From assembly GCF_000802235.1 (NCBI RefSeq), contig NZ_JTDL01000123.1, positions 1 through 64,000 of the forward strand: 64,000 nucleotides of DNA, written 5' to 3'. The notes below the pieces were generated by a model, which was not told where the DNA came from, did no database searches, and saw only the letters and a list, made by a program, of their open reading frames with translations. The DNA is from Sinomonas humi. GTDB lineage: Bacteria > Actinomycetota > Actinomycetes > Actinomycetales > Micrococcaceae. Below, piece by piece: positions 35,537-44,088 of this stretch (the stretch's first letter is position 1; every line of letters begins with the position of its first letter). A program made the position numbers and the translations under genes.

Positions 35537-35576
35537 TACCGGCTGGCGCGCCACGAGCTGCGCGTAAGCCGATCCC

Positions 35577-36548
35577 TTACCGGGCGGGGCTGGGATTGCT
35601 CAATTGGCTAGTCGCGACCCGGGATTCGACAGCGGCGTGGGCCTCCTCGGCGATCAGGTCGGCATTGACGGCAACGCCCGCAGCAACTCCCGCGCCGGCG
35701 GCGGATGACACCATCGCTGAGAGGTCGCTTGAGTTCCCGGCCGCCCACACACCCGCAACATCAGTCGCGCCCATGGGTCCCGTGGGGATGAACCGACCCA
35801 TCGGGTGATCGACGAGTTGGCCACGCAGCTGCTCGAAGAGCTCGCCGCGGGCCATAAACCGCGGCGCCACCACGAGCGCGTCGACGTTCGCCGTCTGCCC
35901 CGTCTCGAGTACGACGGCGAGTTTGTCGCCGTCGCCATCGACGCGCGCCACAGCGCCGTCCACCACCTCGATGCCCAAGGCGGCGAGCTGCTCCCACTGC
36001 TCGTCTGAGGGCTCGGGCATCGTATGCCGGAAGAGCGTCACGTGCTCGGTGAGCTGCCGGAACAGGAGCGCTTGGTGGATGCTCTGAGGCCCGGCGCCCA
36101 GGATGCCGACGAGTTGCCCGCGAACCTCCCAGCCGTGACAGTACGCGCAGTGCAGGACCCGGCGGCCCCAGTGCTCGCGCAGCCCGGGCACGTCCGGGAG
36201 CTCGTCGGCGAGCCCGGTCGCAAGGATGAGCCTTCGCGCCGCGAGCTCCCCGCCGCTGGCGAGCGTGAGGACGAACACATCGCCCTCACGGCGCACGCCC
36301 ACCGCACGCCCCGGGCGAAGCTCCGCTCCGTAGGAGCGCGCCTCCGCCCGGCCCGCCTGCAGCAGCGTGAGCGGCGCGGTGCCCTCGCGGCCGAGGAGGT
36401 TGTGCGCGCCTTCAGCGGACGCGTTGCGGGGCTCACCTGCGTCGATCACGACGACGCGACGCACCGAGCGTCCCAGCGCCACGGCGGCACTGAGGCCGGC
36501 GGCCCCGCCGCCGACGATCGCCACGTCGTAAAGGTTGGCTCGGGTCAT
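35577..36548 (-). CDS. Thioredoxin-reductase-like FAD oxidoreductase
   Basis: 323 residues: FAD site VAIVGGGAAGLSAAVALGRS (13-18 GGGAAG), redox motif CAYC (Cys134/Cys137), NAD(P)H site GILGAGPQS, and the C-terminal FAD loop VAGVWAAGNSSDLS. Length and CxxC fit low-molecular-weight TrxR-like proteins; no thioredoxin gene is adjacent. The ATG at 36548 has GAGGAGG upstream. Divergent from an XRE-cupin regulator, a common pairing for these reductases. Confidence 0.88.
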   Translation of the reverse strand: MTRANLYDVAIVGGGAAGLSAAVALGRSVRRVVVIDAGEPRNASAEGAHNLLGREGTAPLTLLQAGRAEARSYGAELRPGRAVGVRREGDVFVLTLASGGELAARRLILATGLADELPDVPGLREHWGRRVLHCAYCHGWEVRGQLVGILGAGPQSIHQALLFRQLTEHVTLFRHTMPEPSDEQWEQLAALGIEVVDGAVARVDGDGDKLAVVLETGQTANVDALVVAPRFMARGELFEQLRGQLVDHPMGRFIPTGPMGATDVAGVWAAGNSSDLSAMVSSAAGAGVAAGVAVNADLIAEEAHAAVESRVATSQLSNPSPAR

Positions 36549-36608
36549 GGTTTCCTCCTCGTTCGAATAGGAACGATTCTCATCAGCGAAGCAGACCATG
36601 GCAACTTC

Positions 36609-36627
36609 GTTTGCTGAAATGGCAAAC
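36609..36627. promoter_or_regulatory. Dyad GTTTGC-N7-GCAAAC between reductase and regulator
   Basis: A perfect 6-bp inverted repeat with a 7-base centre, 8 bp before the regulator ATG and 60 bp before the reductase start. It is a likely operator of the XRE-cupin protein for both genes. Confidence 0.7.
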
Positions 36628-36634
36628 TGGTCGC

Positions 36635-37222
36635 ATGGAGGAGTCGAGCGACAATGTGCTGGCTGGCGTCGGGCCGCGCCTGCGGGCGGTCCGCGAGGGG
36701 CGGAACCTGACGCTCGCGGAGGTGTCGGAGGTGACAGGGACGTCGGTGAGCACGCTTTCGCGGCTGGAGTCGGGCGGCCGCAAGCCCACCCTGGAGCTAC
36801 TGCTGCCGCTCGCGCGGGTCTACGCCGTGCCCTTGGACGAGCTCGTTGGCGCCCCGGAAACCGGCGACCCACGCGTCCACATCAAGCCCGTCCGGCGGCA
36901 CGGCCAAATACTCCTGCCGCTCAACCGCGGCGCAATCGGCCTCCGCGCGTACAAGTACGTCCTGCCGGGCCGTGCGAAGCCAGAGACGCCAGCCCCGAGG
37001 ACTCATGCGGGCCATGAGTGGGTCTACGTTATCGCCGGGCGCCTCCGGCTCGTGCTCGGCGCCCGCGAGTACGTCCTCGAGCCCGGCGAGGCCGCCGAGT
37101 TCGACACCCGCACGCCCCACTGGCTCGGCGCGGGCGGACCGAAGGCCGTCGAGTTCCTGAGCCTCTTCGGGCCGGGGGGCGAGAGGGTGCATGCGGACCG
37201 GCTGGGAGAAGACGGCAACTAG
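36635..37222 (+). CDS. XRE-cupin transcriptional regulator
   Basis: 195 residues: N-terminal XRE helix-turn-helix (LRAVREGRNLTLAEVSEVTGTSVSTLSRLESGGRKPTLELLLPLARVYAVPLDELV) and a C-terminal cupin (HAGHEWVYVIAGRLRLVLGAREYVLEPGEAAEFDTRTPHWLG) with the His/Glu/His metal or ligand ligands. ATG 36635 is used. Divergent from the TrxR-like gene, which it probably controls. Confidence 0.88.
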   Translation: MEESSDNVLAGVGPRLRAVREGRNLTLAEVSEVTGTSVSTLSRLESGGRKPTLELLLPLARVYAVPLDELVGAPETGDPRVHIKPVRRHGQILLPLNRGAIGLRAYKYVLPGRAKPETPAPRTHAGHEWVYVIAGRLRLVLGAREYVLEPGEAAEFDTRTPHWLGAGGPKAVEFLSLFGPGGERVHADRLGEDGN

Positions 37223-37297
37223 ACCCATCCGCTAAGTGTTGCAATCACCGCAAGAACCCAAGGATCCTTCATCGGGTGTTCGTGGAGAGTCCGCAGA

Positions 37298-38072
37298 TTA
37301 GCGCCTTGCTTCGGATAGAGCCTCGTCGAAGCGGTGATTGGCTCGGTCGATCGCGTTCCTCAGGATCGACGGTTCGGCGCGCAACTCCGTGATGGTCTCG
37401 TCGATGGCCCGGAGGCCGGCACGCTCTAGGACCCGCTTCTCATTGGTGACCCATTCCCCGCGGGCCGCGAGCACGGCGTGTGCCGCCATAGCGGCAGAGG
37501 CTGCGATGGCTCCGGCGACCTCAGTGACTTTCCCGCCCTCGACGTACGCGTTTCGCGCGTAGTGCAGCGTCATCCGGGCGCGGTCGATCCACAGTGGCGG
37601 GGCGGATTCCCTCAGCATCGGCGGGAACTCCGGATGGGGCATATCGCCTTGGAGGACGCGGCTGATCGCGAGCTCGGCGACGATCAGATAACTGGGAATC
37701 CCGGCCAGATGGAACATGAGGGGCTCGATGTGGAAGCGCCCGTGCTGTGTTTCGGCCAGCTGGTGCTCGACGACGCCCAGGTCTCTGTAGTGGACGTCCA
37801 CGTGACGCCCGTCGATTTCTAGCCAAGCGCCGCCGTTGAACACGCCACCGCCCCAACCGCCGATCTCGGACACCGTGCCTTCCCAGCCGACGGACCGCAA
37901 GTCCTCGGGATCAAATCGGTCCCTGTAGTACAGCGCAAAGTCCCAGTCGCTCGCAGGAGTGTGGGTGCCAGATGCGCGGGATCCGCCCCAGCGAGACGGC
38001 TGACACCCCGGGAAGGTCTGCGAGGCGGGCGGCGACATAGTCAACGAAATGCGGATCATCCATCAGGGGCAT
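37298..38072 (-). pseudogene. Nucleotidyltransferase-like gene with a +1 frameshift
   Basis: The first frame reads MPLMDDPHFVDYVAARLADLPGVSAVSLG and then loses the motif. The second frame resumes with GSRASGTHTPASDWDFALYY, the GS-x10-D-x-D core of nucleotidyltransferases. One extra base in the C4 run at 37987-37990 (G4 on the coding strand) explains both. The rest is intact to the stop at 37298. It is either a recent frameshift mutation or a sequencing error in a short homopolymer; the intact remainder means the gene was recently functional. Confidence 0.8.
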
Positions 38073-38174
38073 CTTCGGTCCCCGGGGGACAGCGACGAGC
38101 GCGTCTTCACGAAGCCACCGTAACCGCAAAATGGCCCACTGAACGTTCCCTCACCGGGCGCCATGGAGCGGTGG

Positions 38175-38753
38175 CTAACCCGCGTTGTCCCGAGTCGAGC
38201 GCAGAAGCGGTCCTTCAAGCCACCGCTCCACCTCCTTCTTGGAGCGCAGCCTGACCACCATCACTGGTAGCGATGCGGTCTCCAGTGCCGGAACCTGGGT
38301 GCGGTACGTGAAGCGCGTGGAGATCGCCCAGCGCACAATATGCTCGGGGTCGGTAAAGAAGGTATGCAGAGGCGACTCCACCTTGCCGTTCCACAGGACC
38401 TCCCGCCTGAGCCAGCGCCATAGCGTTCGACGCACGACGCGCGGCAGCGTCGTCGTCCAGAAAGGAAGGTCGAGCCATACAACGATGTCAGCACGCTCAG
38501 CCACGAGCGGGCGGGCGGCGCTGTACTGCCACTCGGTCGTCCACCTCTCTTGTGCGACCAGCGAACGGACATCGTCAAAGAATGACTCGCGCGGCACCCA
38601 GTCCTGTCCGTGGTAGAGCGCGTCGATCTCGATGTGGGGTGCATCGATGACCTCCGCTATACGTCGCGCAAGGGTTGTCTTTCCGGTTCCGGCCACACCG
38701 GCGACAGCCACGCGGCGCGGGCGACGCGGGAGGGGGTCGTTGTGGCACAGCAC
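38175..38753 (-). CDS. P-loop NTPase, topology-modulation/kinase-like
   Basis: 192 residues with Walker A VAGVAGTGKTTLARRIAE and the pattern of FlaR/adenylate-kinase-like proteins (IEIDALYHGQDWVPRESFFDDV; IVVWLDLPFWTTTLPRVVRRTLWRWL). Probably a small-molecule kinase; substrate unknown. Stands alone. Confidence 0.8.
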   Translation of the reverse strand: MLCHNDPLPRRPRRVAVAGVAGTGKTTLARRIAEVIDAPHIEIDALYHGQDWVPRESFFDDVRSLVAQERWTTEWQYSAARPLVAERADIVVWLDLPFWTTTLPRVVRRTLWRWLRREVLWNGKVESPLHTFFTDPEHIVRWAISTRFTYRTQVPALETASLPVMVVRLRSKKEVERWLEGPLLRSTRDNAG

Positions 38754-38836
38754 GTATGGATGGTAGCGAACGTCTCTGCCGCTAGTCGCCCGGAATCCGA
38801 TCGCTCACCGCACGGCTGCCGTCGGGATCGATGCGG

Positions 38837-39361
38837 CTACGTGCTCGCTCGCGTCGACAGCAGCTTTCTGGTGCGGTGTCGGACGCTCTGGCCGAGCATT
38901 GGATCGTCGACTACGGTCCGCATGGCTGCAAGCGGAATGTTCAGCGCAGGAAGCCTCGTGATCCACTCGAGCGCACGATCGATCCAATAGTCAGACTTGG
39001 TGTCGAACGCGGCAGCGAATACGTCCGCTGAGGGCAAGGCATTGATCAGGTCGGCGGGCTTTGTCCGAAGAATGTCCGCAGCGTGCGTGAGCTTTCCTGG
39101 CAGCGCTGCCGGATCGAGCTCGAGTACGGGCAGGACTCCAACTACATCTGGGGGTTGGAGTTCATGGAGATGGCTCGCGCCGCTCCTGTCGATTGAAGTC
39201 CACAGCCAAGGGCCTGATGCCTCTAGGACAAGTGCCTTCTGATCTTCGTCAAACGGCAGGACCTCGAACCAACGCCGAGTCTCGCCGGTTGACGAACTAG
39301 CCGTCCAAGCTGACGGCGGAACGCGTCGCGTGAGCGCGGAGGGGGTCAGCGCCTCAGTCAA
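38837..39361 (-). CDS. Hypothetical protein, 174 aa
   Basis: Not recognised. Soluble, mixed composition, with SGASHLHELQPPDVVGVLPVLELDPAALPGKLTHAADIL in the centre and an Arg-rich end. TTG start at 39361 without a clear ribosome site, so start and even reality are less certain than for its neighbours. Confidence 0.5.
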   Translation of the reverse strand: MTEALTPSALTRRVPPSAWTASSSTGETRRWFEVLPFDEDQKALVLEASGPWLWTSIDRSGASHLHELQPPDVVGVLPVLELDPAALPGKLTHAADILRTKPADLINALPSADVFAAAFDTKSDYWIDRALEWITRLPALNIPLAAMRTVVDDPMLGQSVRHRTRKLLSTRAST

Positions 39362-39592
39362 CGATGTTCACCCCGTAACGAACACGTCGTGTCGGCGAAT
39401 GGATTCACAGCCAATTCCTCCCCAGGCAACCGAACGTCCGTCGAGACGCAGCCTAATGCCAGAGGCGCTTTCAATGTTTCGGGTAGCCCACCGGGGAGCC
39501 TGGCCCGGTCGAGTCAGTAAGCACCGACCGAACCCCCTCCCGCATGCGGATCGGTTTAGGGGGCGCCCCTGCTCGCAGACGAGCGCCTATGC

Positions 39593-39961
39593 TCACTCGA
39601 TGGGGAGGCCAGCCCAATTGTGCGGAGTCCAGTCCACCGCGTAGCCGTACTCGTCCAGCAACAGAAGAAGAGGCTCGGGACGGCTGGGAGACCAAAACGT
39701 CCACCACACGCTCGGATCCGTGGTTACGAATACGACGTCGGCGTCTCTGGGTGGGAAGAAGCTATGTGTTCTCTTCATGAAGACCTGCCTCACCTGCTCG
39801 CGGGAGATGAGCCACGGTCCCCGGCTGAAGAGCCGGGCGAGTCCGCGAGCATGGAACTCCACCTGCTTCGGGGTGACCACGAGGCGGATCCAAGGCGGCC
39901 CGGCCTTGACCTTGTAGTTGCTGTAGGCACCCCCGATGAACTCCCTGTCTCGGCGCCTCAC
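39593..39961 (-). CDS. Hypothetical protein, 122 aa
   Basis: Not recognised. It is rich in Trp, Phe and Arg (PPWIRLVVTPKQVEFHARGLARLFSRGPWLISREQVRQVF), with alternating beta-like stretches resembling a PH-like fold. Start at a GTG with no good ribosome site. Compare with other orphan genes in 37-44 kb. Confidence 0.5.
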   Translation of the reverse strand: MRRRDREFIGGAYSNYKVKAGPPWIRLVVTPKQVEFHARGLARLFSRGPWLISREQVRQVFMKRTHSFFPPRDADVVFVTTDPSVWWTFWSPSRPEPLLLLLDEYGYAVDWTPHNWAGLPIE

Positions 39962-40091
39962 CCCTGATACCGGGCCCCATCGGCGTTTCCCATGAGAAGG
40001 AGTTTATGGCTGGTATGGAGAACAATGTCCGTTCGGTCAGGGATCCCAAAGCGGACCCCGCTGTGCCCCGTGCTGAGACGCGCAGCGTAGG

Positions 40092-40478
40092 GTGAACCAG
40101 GTGGGTGAGCAGCGGTGGGCCTTGCGGATCGGTTGGATCGGTCTGGTAGGCGTGAGCCTCGGCATCATGGGTTTCGGCGCAGTGATCGCAATCGCGCCGA
40201 TGGGCGCCGACGAGTTGCTCTACCGCGCTGACGGACTCGCCTCGATCGGACTGGGCCTACTCGGCGGCCTCCTCGCCCTGATCCCCTACCGCCGGCGCGA
40301 GCGCTGGGCATGGATCGCGCTCTGGTTCTACCCCGTTTTCTGGACCATCCATCTGGTCTCCGGACTGCCACCGGGCAAGGACCACATCCACCAGGTCGTC
40401 TTTATTGCCCTCTCCCTGCTCGGGCTTCTCCTGCCGGTGCGGGCATTCTTCCCACGACGCCAAACAGTTGTCCGCTGA
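40092..40478 (+). CDS. Small membrane protein, 128 aa
   Basis: Four hydrophobic segments (IGWIGLVGVSLGIMGFGAVIAIA; GLASIGLGLLGGLLALIPY; WAWIALWFYPVFWTIHLVSGL; VVFIALSLLGLLLPVRAFF). No family assigned. GTG start. Confidence 0.65.
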   Translation: MNQVGEQRWALRIGWIGLVGVSLGIMGFGAVIAIAPMGADELLYRADGLASIGLGLLGGLLALIPYRRRERWAWIALWFYPVFWTIHLVSGLPPGKDHIHQVVFIALSLLGLLLPVRAFFPRRQTVVR

Positions 40479-41181
40479 AGGATCGACCGACGATCCAGCG
40501 GGACCCGGCAGCTCACATGCCTCCTTTTCGTCGCCTCCGCCCGGCTCGGCTCAAACGACTGAGGCGTGGGCAGAAGGTCGTCGTGCGGTCATAGAAGGCC
40601 GCCGTCGATAACTCCCTGGAGGCAACGATGAATGACATCAAGGTCGGCTACACCCGATAGCCGGGCATGAGACGTGTTCAGTCGTCTCTTGTCTCACTGT
40701 CGGTCGAAGTATCGAGCGCAGGCTTCAGGCGCTGTAGCGATGTTGTCTCAGACGAGTGTTTCGCAGCCGGGCCGCTCATCTCCTTGCTAACACCGGGTTG
40801 GCGGCCCCTCCTCGCGACCAAGGAGGAGATCTCTGGTGCCGGCCCCATTTCAGGGACGGCATGACGGTCTGATTCAGGACCATTCCCCGACTTTGACTTC
40901 TCGGGAAAAGGCAATTCCCTGAAGCGTGATTGCATAACCTCAGATTCAGCACTTCATGCCAAGTGCTATGCACGCTCTCCATCCATACGTGACGACAATG
41001 CCGAGGAAGGCAACTGCTCCCGAGACCGCCGCCGCGATCGATCCAGGCTGGCCTTGAGCTCGGGGACCAATGCCGCGCCAGGCCACCCCATGGCACCTGC
41101 CTGGCCAAGTTGTTCACCGGACGTCCCTTCTTTTCCGGCCTTGACGGTCTGGCTCATGTTACTGTCGCGGAAATGCTGTCA
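40479..41181. other. About 700 bp without a supported gene
   Basis: Open frames here are short and lack ribosome sites. The only recognisable trace is at 40628-40660, where TGGAGG leads into ATG and ten codons reading MNDIKVGYTR, like the start of a serine recombinase, followed by a stop. The stretch is less GC-rich than the flagellar blocks and looks like decayed mobile DNA. Confidence 0.5.
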
Positions 41182-41601
41182 ATGAGTAAGGCGCTTGTCG
41201 TCTGTTATCTTGGAATCGTTGCTTACGCGATTGGATACTCGGGGCGGTTCAAGCTCCCAGTGGTAATTCCTCCGGGCTCGCCGAGGCACAAGTTCTTGGG
41301 TCGCGTGAACCTAGCACTCCACGGCTTCGCGATCGTGGTTTCAATTAGTCTGCCCTTGGCATCTGGCTTCGCTGGGAGCCCGATCCTGTCATACAGTTCT
41401 GGAGCCCTCGTCGCGGTTTCACTACCGCTGAGACGCTGGAAGCCACTTACGCCCAGCGCGCGCTTTGTCTGGGACAGGGGTCGACGGGGCAAACCCCTCC
41501 CCGAAGGGGAACGATCCACGTGGCCCTACGCGCTGATCTGCGGCACCGGTTATGCCGTGATGCTGGTATACATACAGACAATATTCGGAGCTCTCTTCTG
41601 A
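41182..41601 (+). CDS. Small membrane protein, 139 aa
   Basis: Three to four hydrophobic segments (ALVVCYLGIVAYAIGYSG; VNLALHGFAIVVSISLPLASG; SYSSGALVAVSLPL; YALICGTGYAVMLVYIQTIFGALF). No family recognised. The ATG at 41182 is used; the ATG at 41173 is equally possible. Confidence 0.55.
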   Translation: MSKALVVCYLGIVAYAIGYSGRFKLPVVIPPGSPRHKFLGRVNLALHGFAIVVSISLPLASGFAGSPILSYSSGALVAVSLPLRRWKPLTPSARFVWDRGRRGKPLPEGERSTWPYALICGTGYAVMLVYIQTIFGALF

Positions 41602-41606
41602 GCGGT

Positions 41607-41729
41607 GTGCACGCCCGGGCATTCCCAGAGTGGGCCACTGACCACGCGTTCTATGAGAGGCTGCTTGACGGTGACCTGCAGGCAGGGAGATTCGAGCGAC
41701 TTCGTGCTGAGACCCGAGCGAATGAGTGA
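41607..41729 (+). CDS. Possible 40-aa protein or C-terminal fragment
   Basis: A GTG frame starting 6 bp after the preceding stop, ending FPEWATDHAFYERLLDGDLQ and then RFERLRAETRANE. The composition looks protein-like. It has no ribosome site of its own and may be a remnant of a longer gene. Confidence 0.3.
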   Translation: MHARAFPEWATDHAFYERLLDGDLQAGRFERLRAETRANE

Positions 41730-41838
41730 GAGCTAAGCGGGGTCGGAAGTTGAAGGTTCTGTCCATCTTGTCCCGCTCAACGATCCCTCGGCGGACACCG
41801 ACCGCTACCGGGGCCAAGGCCAGTTGGCGGAGCATCCT

Positions 41839-42222
41839 TCACTCGCCGAGCAAAACACCTTCGACCACGCCGCCTGGCGCGTAGAAGGACATGCGCCACG
41901 AAGGAACAAGGACCGCGTCATCCTCCGCGGTTGAAGCGAGCCCGATTCTTGACAACAAATCACCCAGGCGATCTGTCGAAAGCCCGAGGAGAGCTAAACC
42001 CACAAGCCTTGGTGACGCCGGTTCGGCGAACTCGATCAGTACCACCCGGTCTTGTGGGTCATAGGTGGCCATCAGTCCTGCGTCGAGGAATTGATCAGAT
42101 GGAGGTGACGTCGGTGCGCGACGGAACTCCCGGAAGTTCCCAAGACTGCGGCGCAGTACGTTCTTGGACATGCCGAGATGGACGTTCTCGGTACCGGTCG
42201 GGCCCAAAATTTCGAAGATCAC
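41839..42222 (-). CDS. Hypothetical protein, 127 aa
   Basis: Not recognised. It begins VIFEILGPTGTENVHLGMSKNVLRRSLGNFREFRR and ends SWRMSFYAPGGVVEGVLLGE. An alternating strand pattern suggests a small beta-rich protein, possibly an immunity-type protein given the SUKH gene nearby (weak inference). GTG start at 42222 chosen because sequence upstream is not protein-like. Confidence 0.5.
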   Translation of the reverse strand: MIFEILGPTGTENVHLGMSKNVLRRSLGNFREFRRAPTSPPSDQFLDAGLMATYDPQDRVVLIEFAEPASPRLVGLALLGLSTDRLGDLLSRIGLASTAEDDAVLVPSWRMSFYAPGGVVEGVLLGE

Positions 42223-42385
42223 GACAGCCCTGCCTCTCGATCGGGTTGTGCTCGTTTGAGCAGATGCAGTTGTGTCGGAGCCTAATCGCGATCTCGCCGA
42301 TAGAGCCTTGACCTGAAGATGATGCAGCCTCACCCGAGTCCAGCCGTCTGGCGAGGATCGTTAGGAGTGCGCCACGAGACGATAG

Positions 42386-42655
42386 TCAGGCCAAGTCCTC
42401 GAAGCTCTCCTCGCCCGGGCGCCACACCATCCAGGCTCGATCAGGGAATCCCATGAGGTGGGCGATCTCTACGTAGACGTCTTCCTTCGCAGGATGGATC
42501 ACTACCATCCCAGTGTCGAGCTCGATACGTATGCCACTGCCTGTGGCTTCGCTTGTCGAGGTCACGGTGCCCGGGGTCAAGCGGCGTAGCGCATCTGCAT
42601 AGCCGAGGTCTTGCTCGTGCCAGAGGCGGCCACTTGCCTGAACGACGGGCCACAC
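42386..42655 (-). CDS. Hypothetical protein, 89 aa
   Basis: Not recognised. SGIRIELDTGMVVIHPAKEDVYVEIAHLMGFPDRAWMVWRPGEESFEDLA at the C-terminus looks like a compact two-sheet domain. GTG start, no clear ribosome site. Lies in the same cluster of small orphan genes. Confidence 0.45.
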   Translation of the reverse strand: MWPVVQASGRLWHEQDLGYADALRRLTPGTVTSTSEATGSGIRIELDTGMVVIHPAKEDVYVEIAHLMGFPDRAWMVWRPGEESFEDLA

Positions 42656-42743
42656 GTAGCAGTTAAGGATCGCTTACCGGACGCGCGATCTGTGACCTTT
42701 CTTCGGTGCCTGATCGAAACCTTTGTGCGGCAAGATGGGGGGC

Positions 42744-43163
42744 ATGCACGTGGAGGAGATTCAGCGCTGGGGCACCGCCACTTTCAACTCCCCGGCATCG
42801 GCGAACGCTCTTCAAGCGTGCGAGGCCCGACTAGGCCACAAACTCCCCGACCATCTTCGGCAACTTCTGGCCGAGACGAATGGCATCGAGGGCGAATACG
42901 GGCTGGCTCTGCTTTGGAACACCGAGCGCATCGCTGAAGACAACACCCGCTTTCGGAAGAACGTTGACTTCCGACGGCTCTACATGCCCTTCGTCGGACT
43001 CGTCTTCTTTGCTGACGCCGGCAACGGTGACCAGTTCGCGCTGTCGCTGGGCGGGAATCACGAGGTCTACGTGTGGAACCACGTGGATGACAGTCGGATG
43101 TGGGTCGCGCCGACTGTCATCCGCTACCTTGAGGATTGGATGACCGGTGCGCTCACCGTCTGA
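42744..43163 (+). CDS. SMI1/KNR4 (SUKH) family protein, immunity-like
   Basis: 139 residues with the SUKH course: ALQACEARLGHKLPDHLRQLLAETNGIEGEYGLALLWNTERIAEDN, then LVFFADAGNGDQFALSLGGNHEVYVWNHVDD and VIRYLEDWMTGAL. SUKH proteins commonly serve as immunity proteins to contact-dependent or polymorphic toxins. No toxin lies beside it, so it is an orphan immunity or housekeeping SUKH protein. The ATG at 42744 follows GGGGGG. Confidence 0.85.
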   Translation: MHVEEIQRWGTATFNSPASANALQACEARLGHKLPDHLRQLLAETNGIEGEYGLALLWNTERIAEDNTRFRKNVDFRRLYMPFVGLVFFADAGNGDQFALSLGGNHEVYVWNHVDDSRMWVAPTVIRYLEDWMTGALTV

Positions 43164-43465
43164 ACATCACTTAGTTGACGCCCTTCTGGTCAACGTCCGA
43201 GATCTCTTAGACACCTCCTCCGTCGGACTCTACGAATTCATCTGGATTCTTAGAGGCATGGACGCGAGTCTGGATTTGGACGCAATGCGCAAGCAGGCGT
43301 CTTTGGCCTTAGGGTGCCTGCTTTCCGAGGGACAAGGTCGTCTGGTGCTCCTTCCGATGGCCATCGGAAGGCGTCGTTGGGACCTGCATGCCTGCCGATG
43401 TGGGACCAGACAGTTGGGAAGATCCGAGTCCGGCGGAGCCGTACATCGCGATCACGCGTAACTGA
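43147..43465 (+). pseudogene. Frameshifted paralogue of the gene at 32894
   Basis: The first two-thirds (HLVDALLVNVRDLLDTSSVGLYEFIWILRGMDASLDLDAMRKQASLALGCLLSEGQGRLVLL) align with the intact copy. Near 43355 one extra base (CTCCTTCCGATGG against CTCCTCATGTGG) shifts the frame. The other frame then restores WPSEGVVGT and SWEDPSPAEPYIAITRN to the stop at 43465. The GTG at 43147 lies inside the end of the SUKH gene, so the two were co-translated. Confidence 0.75.
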
Positions 43466-43608
43466 TCCTCAGCCTGCGGTCTGGCGTGTTATCCCGGTCG
43501 CCGCAATTAGCAGGCCAATAGCTTGGCCAAGCCCCTGCGGATCGCTCAACGAATGTCGCTACCTTGCCGACGTCATGCCTGCGTGCGGGACTCGCGGTCC
43601 GGAGCGTC

Positions 43609-44088
43609 CTAGCGTCTGATCACAACGCTAAGTACCCACAAGAACGGGCTGATCGCCGCGCAGATTGAGCCGATGACGCAGAATGCGTTTATCAATGTCG
43701 CCGAGGTCTTGAGGCGTCGATCTCCCTCGGGAATGACGCGCCCATGGGAATCGCGCACTTCCGTGGTGCCGGTGCCGGTGCCGGACCAGCGAACAGTGGT
43801 GTAGCCCCTGTGTAGCTCTTTTTTCATCTTGAAGTATCCGGCGTACCCGGCGACCGCGCCGACAACTATCGCGGGGAAGGTGGTGGCTGCGAAGAAGACA
43901 CCCTCGAAGGTCATGAGGGCGGGCGCTTCGTCTGGGTGGAACGCCGGGGCAAAGAACAGCAGGCTGAGGAGCCCGGCGAGAAACATCCCGAACATGGCAA
44001 AGAAAAGGTTGTTCCAAGCCTGTGCGCTCAGGCCCGGCAACAACCGCCCAGAAGGCATGGGAATCCGATTCGCGCGGTAATCGTCCAC
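43609..44088 (-). CDS. Membrane protein, 159 aa, hypothetical
   Basis: Three to four spans (AWNNLFFAMFGMFLAGLLSLLFFA; VFFAATTFPAIVVGAVAGYAGYF; LINAFCVIGSICAAISPFLWVLSVVI) with a short soluble loop (TEVRDSHGRVIPEGDRRLKT). GTG 44088 chosen, with GGGAGG upstream; in-frame sequence above it is not protein-like. Confidence 0.6.
   Translation of the reverse strand: MDDYRANRIPMPSGRLLPGLSAQAWNNLFFAMFGMFLAGLLSLLFFAPAFHPDEAPALMTFEGVFFAATTFPAIVVGAVAGYAGYFKMKKELHRGYTTVRWSGTGTGTTEVRDSHGRVIPEGDRRLKTSATLINAFCVIGSICAAISPFLWVLSVVIRR

Noticed and set aside
40678-40935. 85-aa minus-strand frame
   Set aside because: No ribosome site, no family signal, and composition like the surrounding decayed DNA.
42296-42303. 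GCCGATAG as a further FliA promoter
   Set aside because: No CTTAC-type element at 14 bases upstream, and it lies before an unrelated orphan gene.
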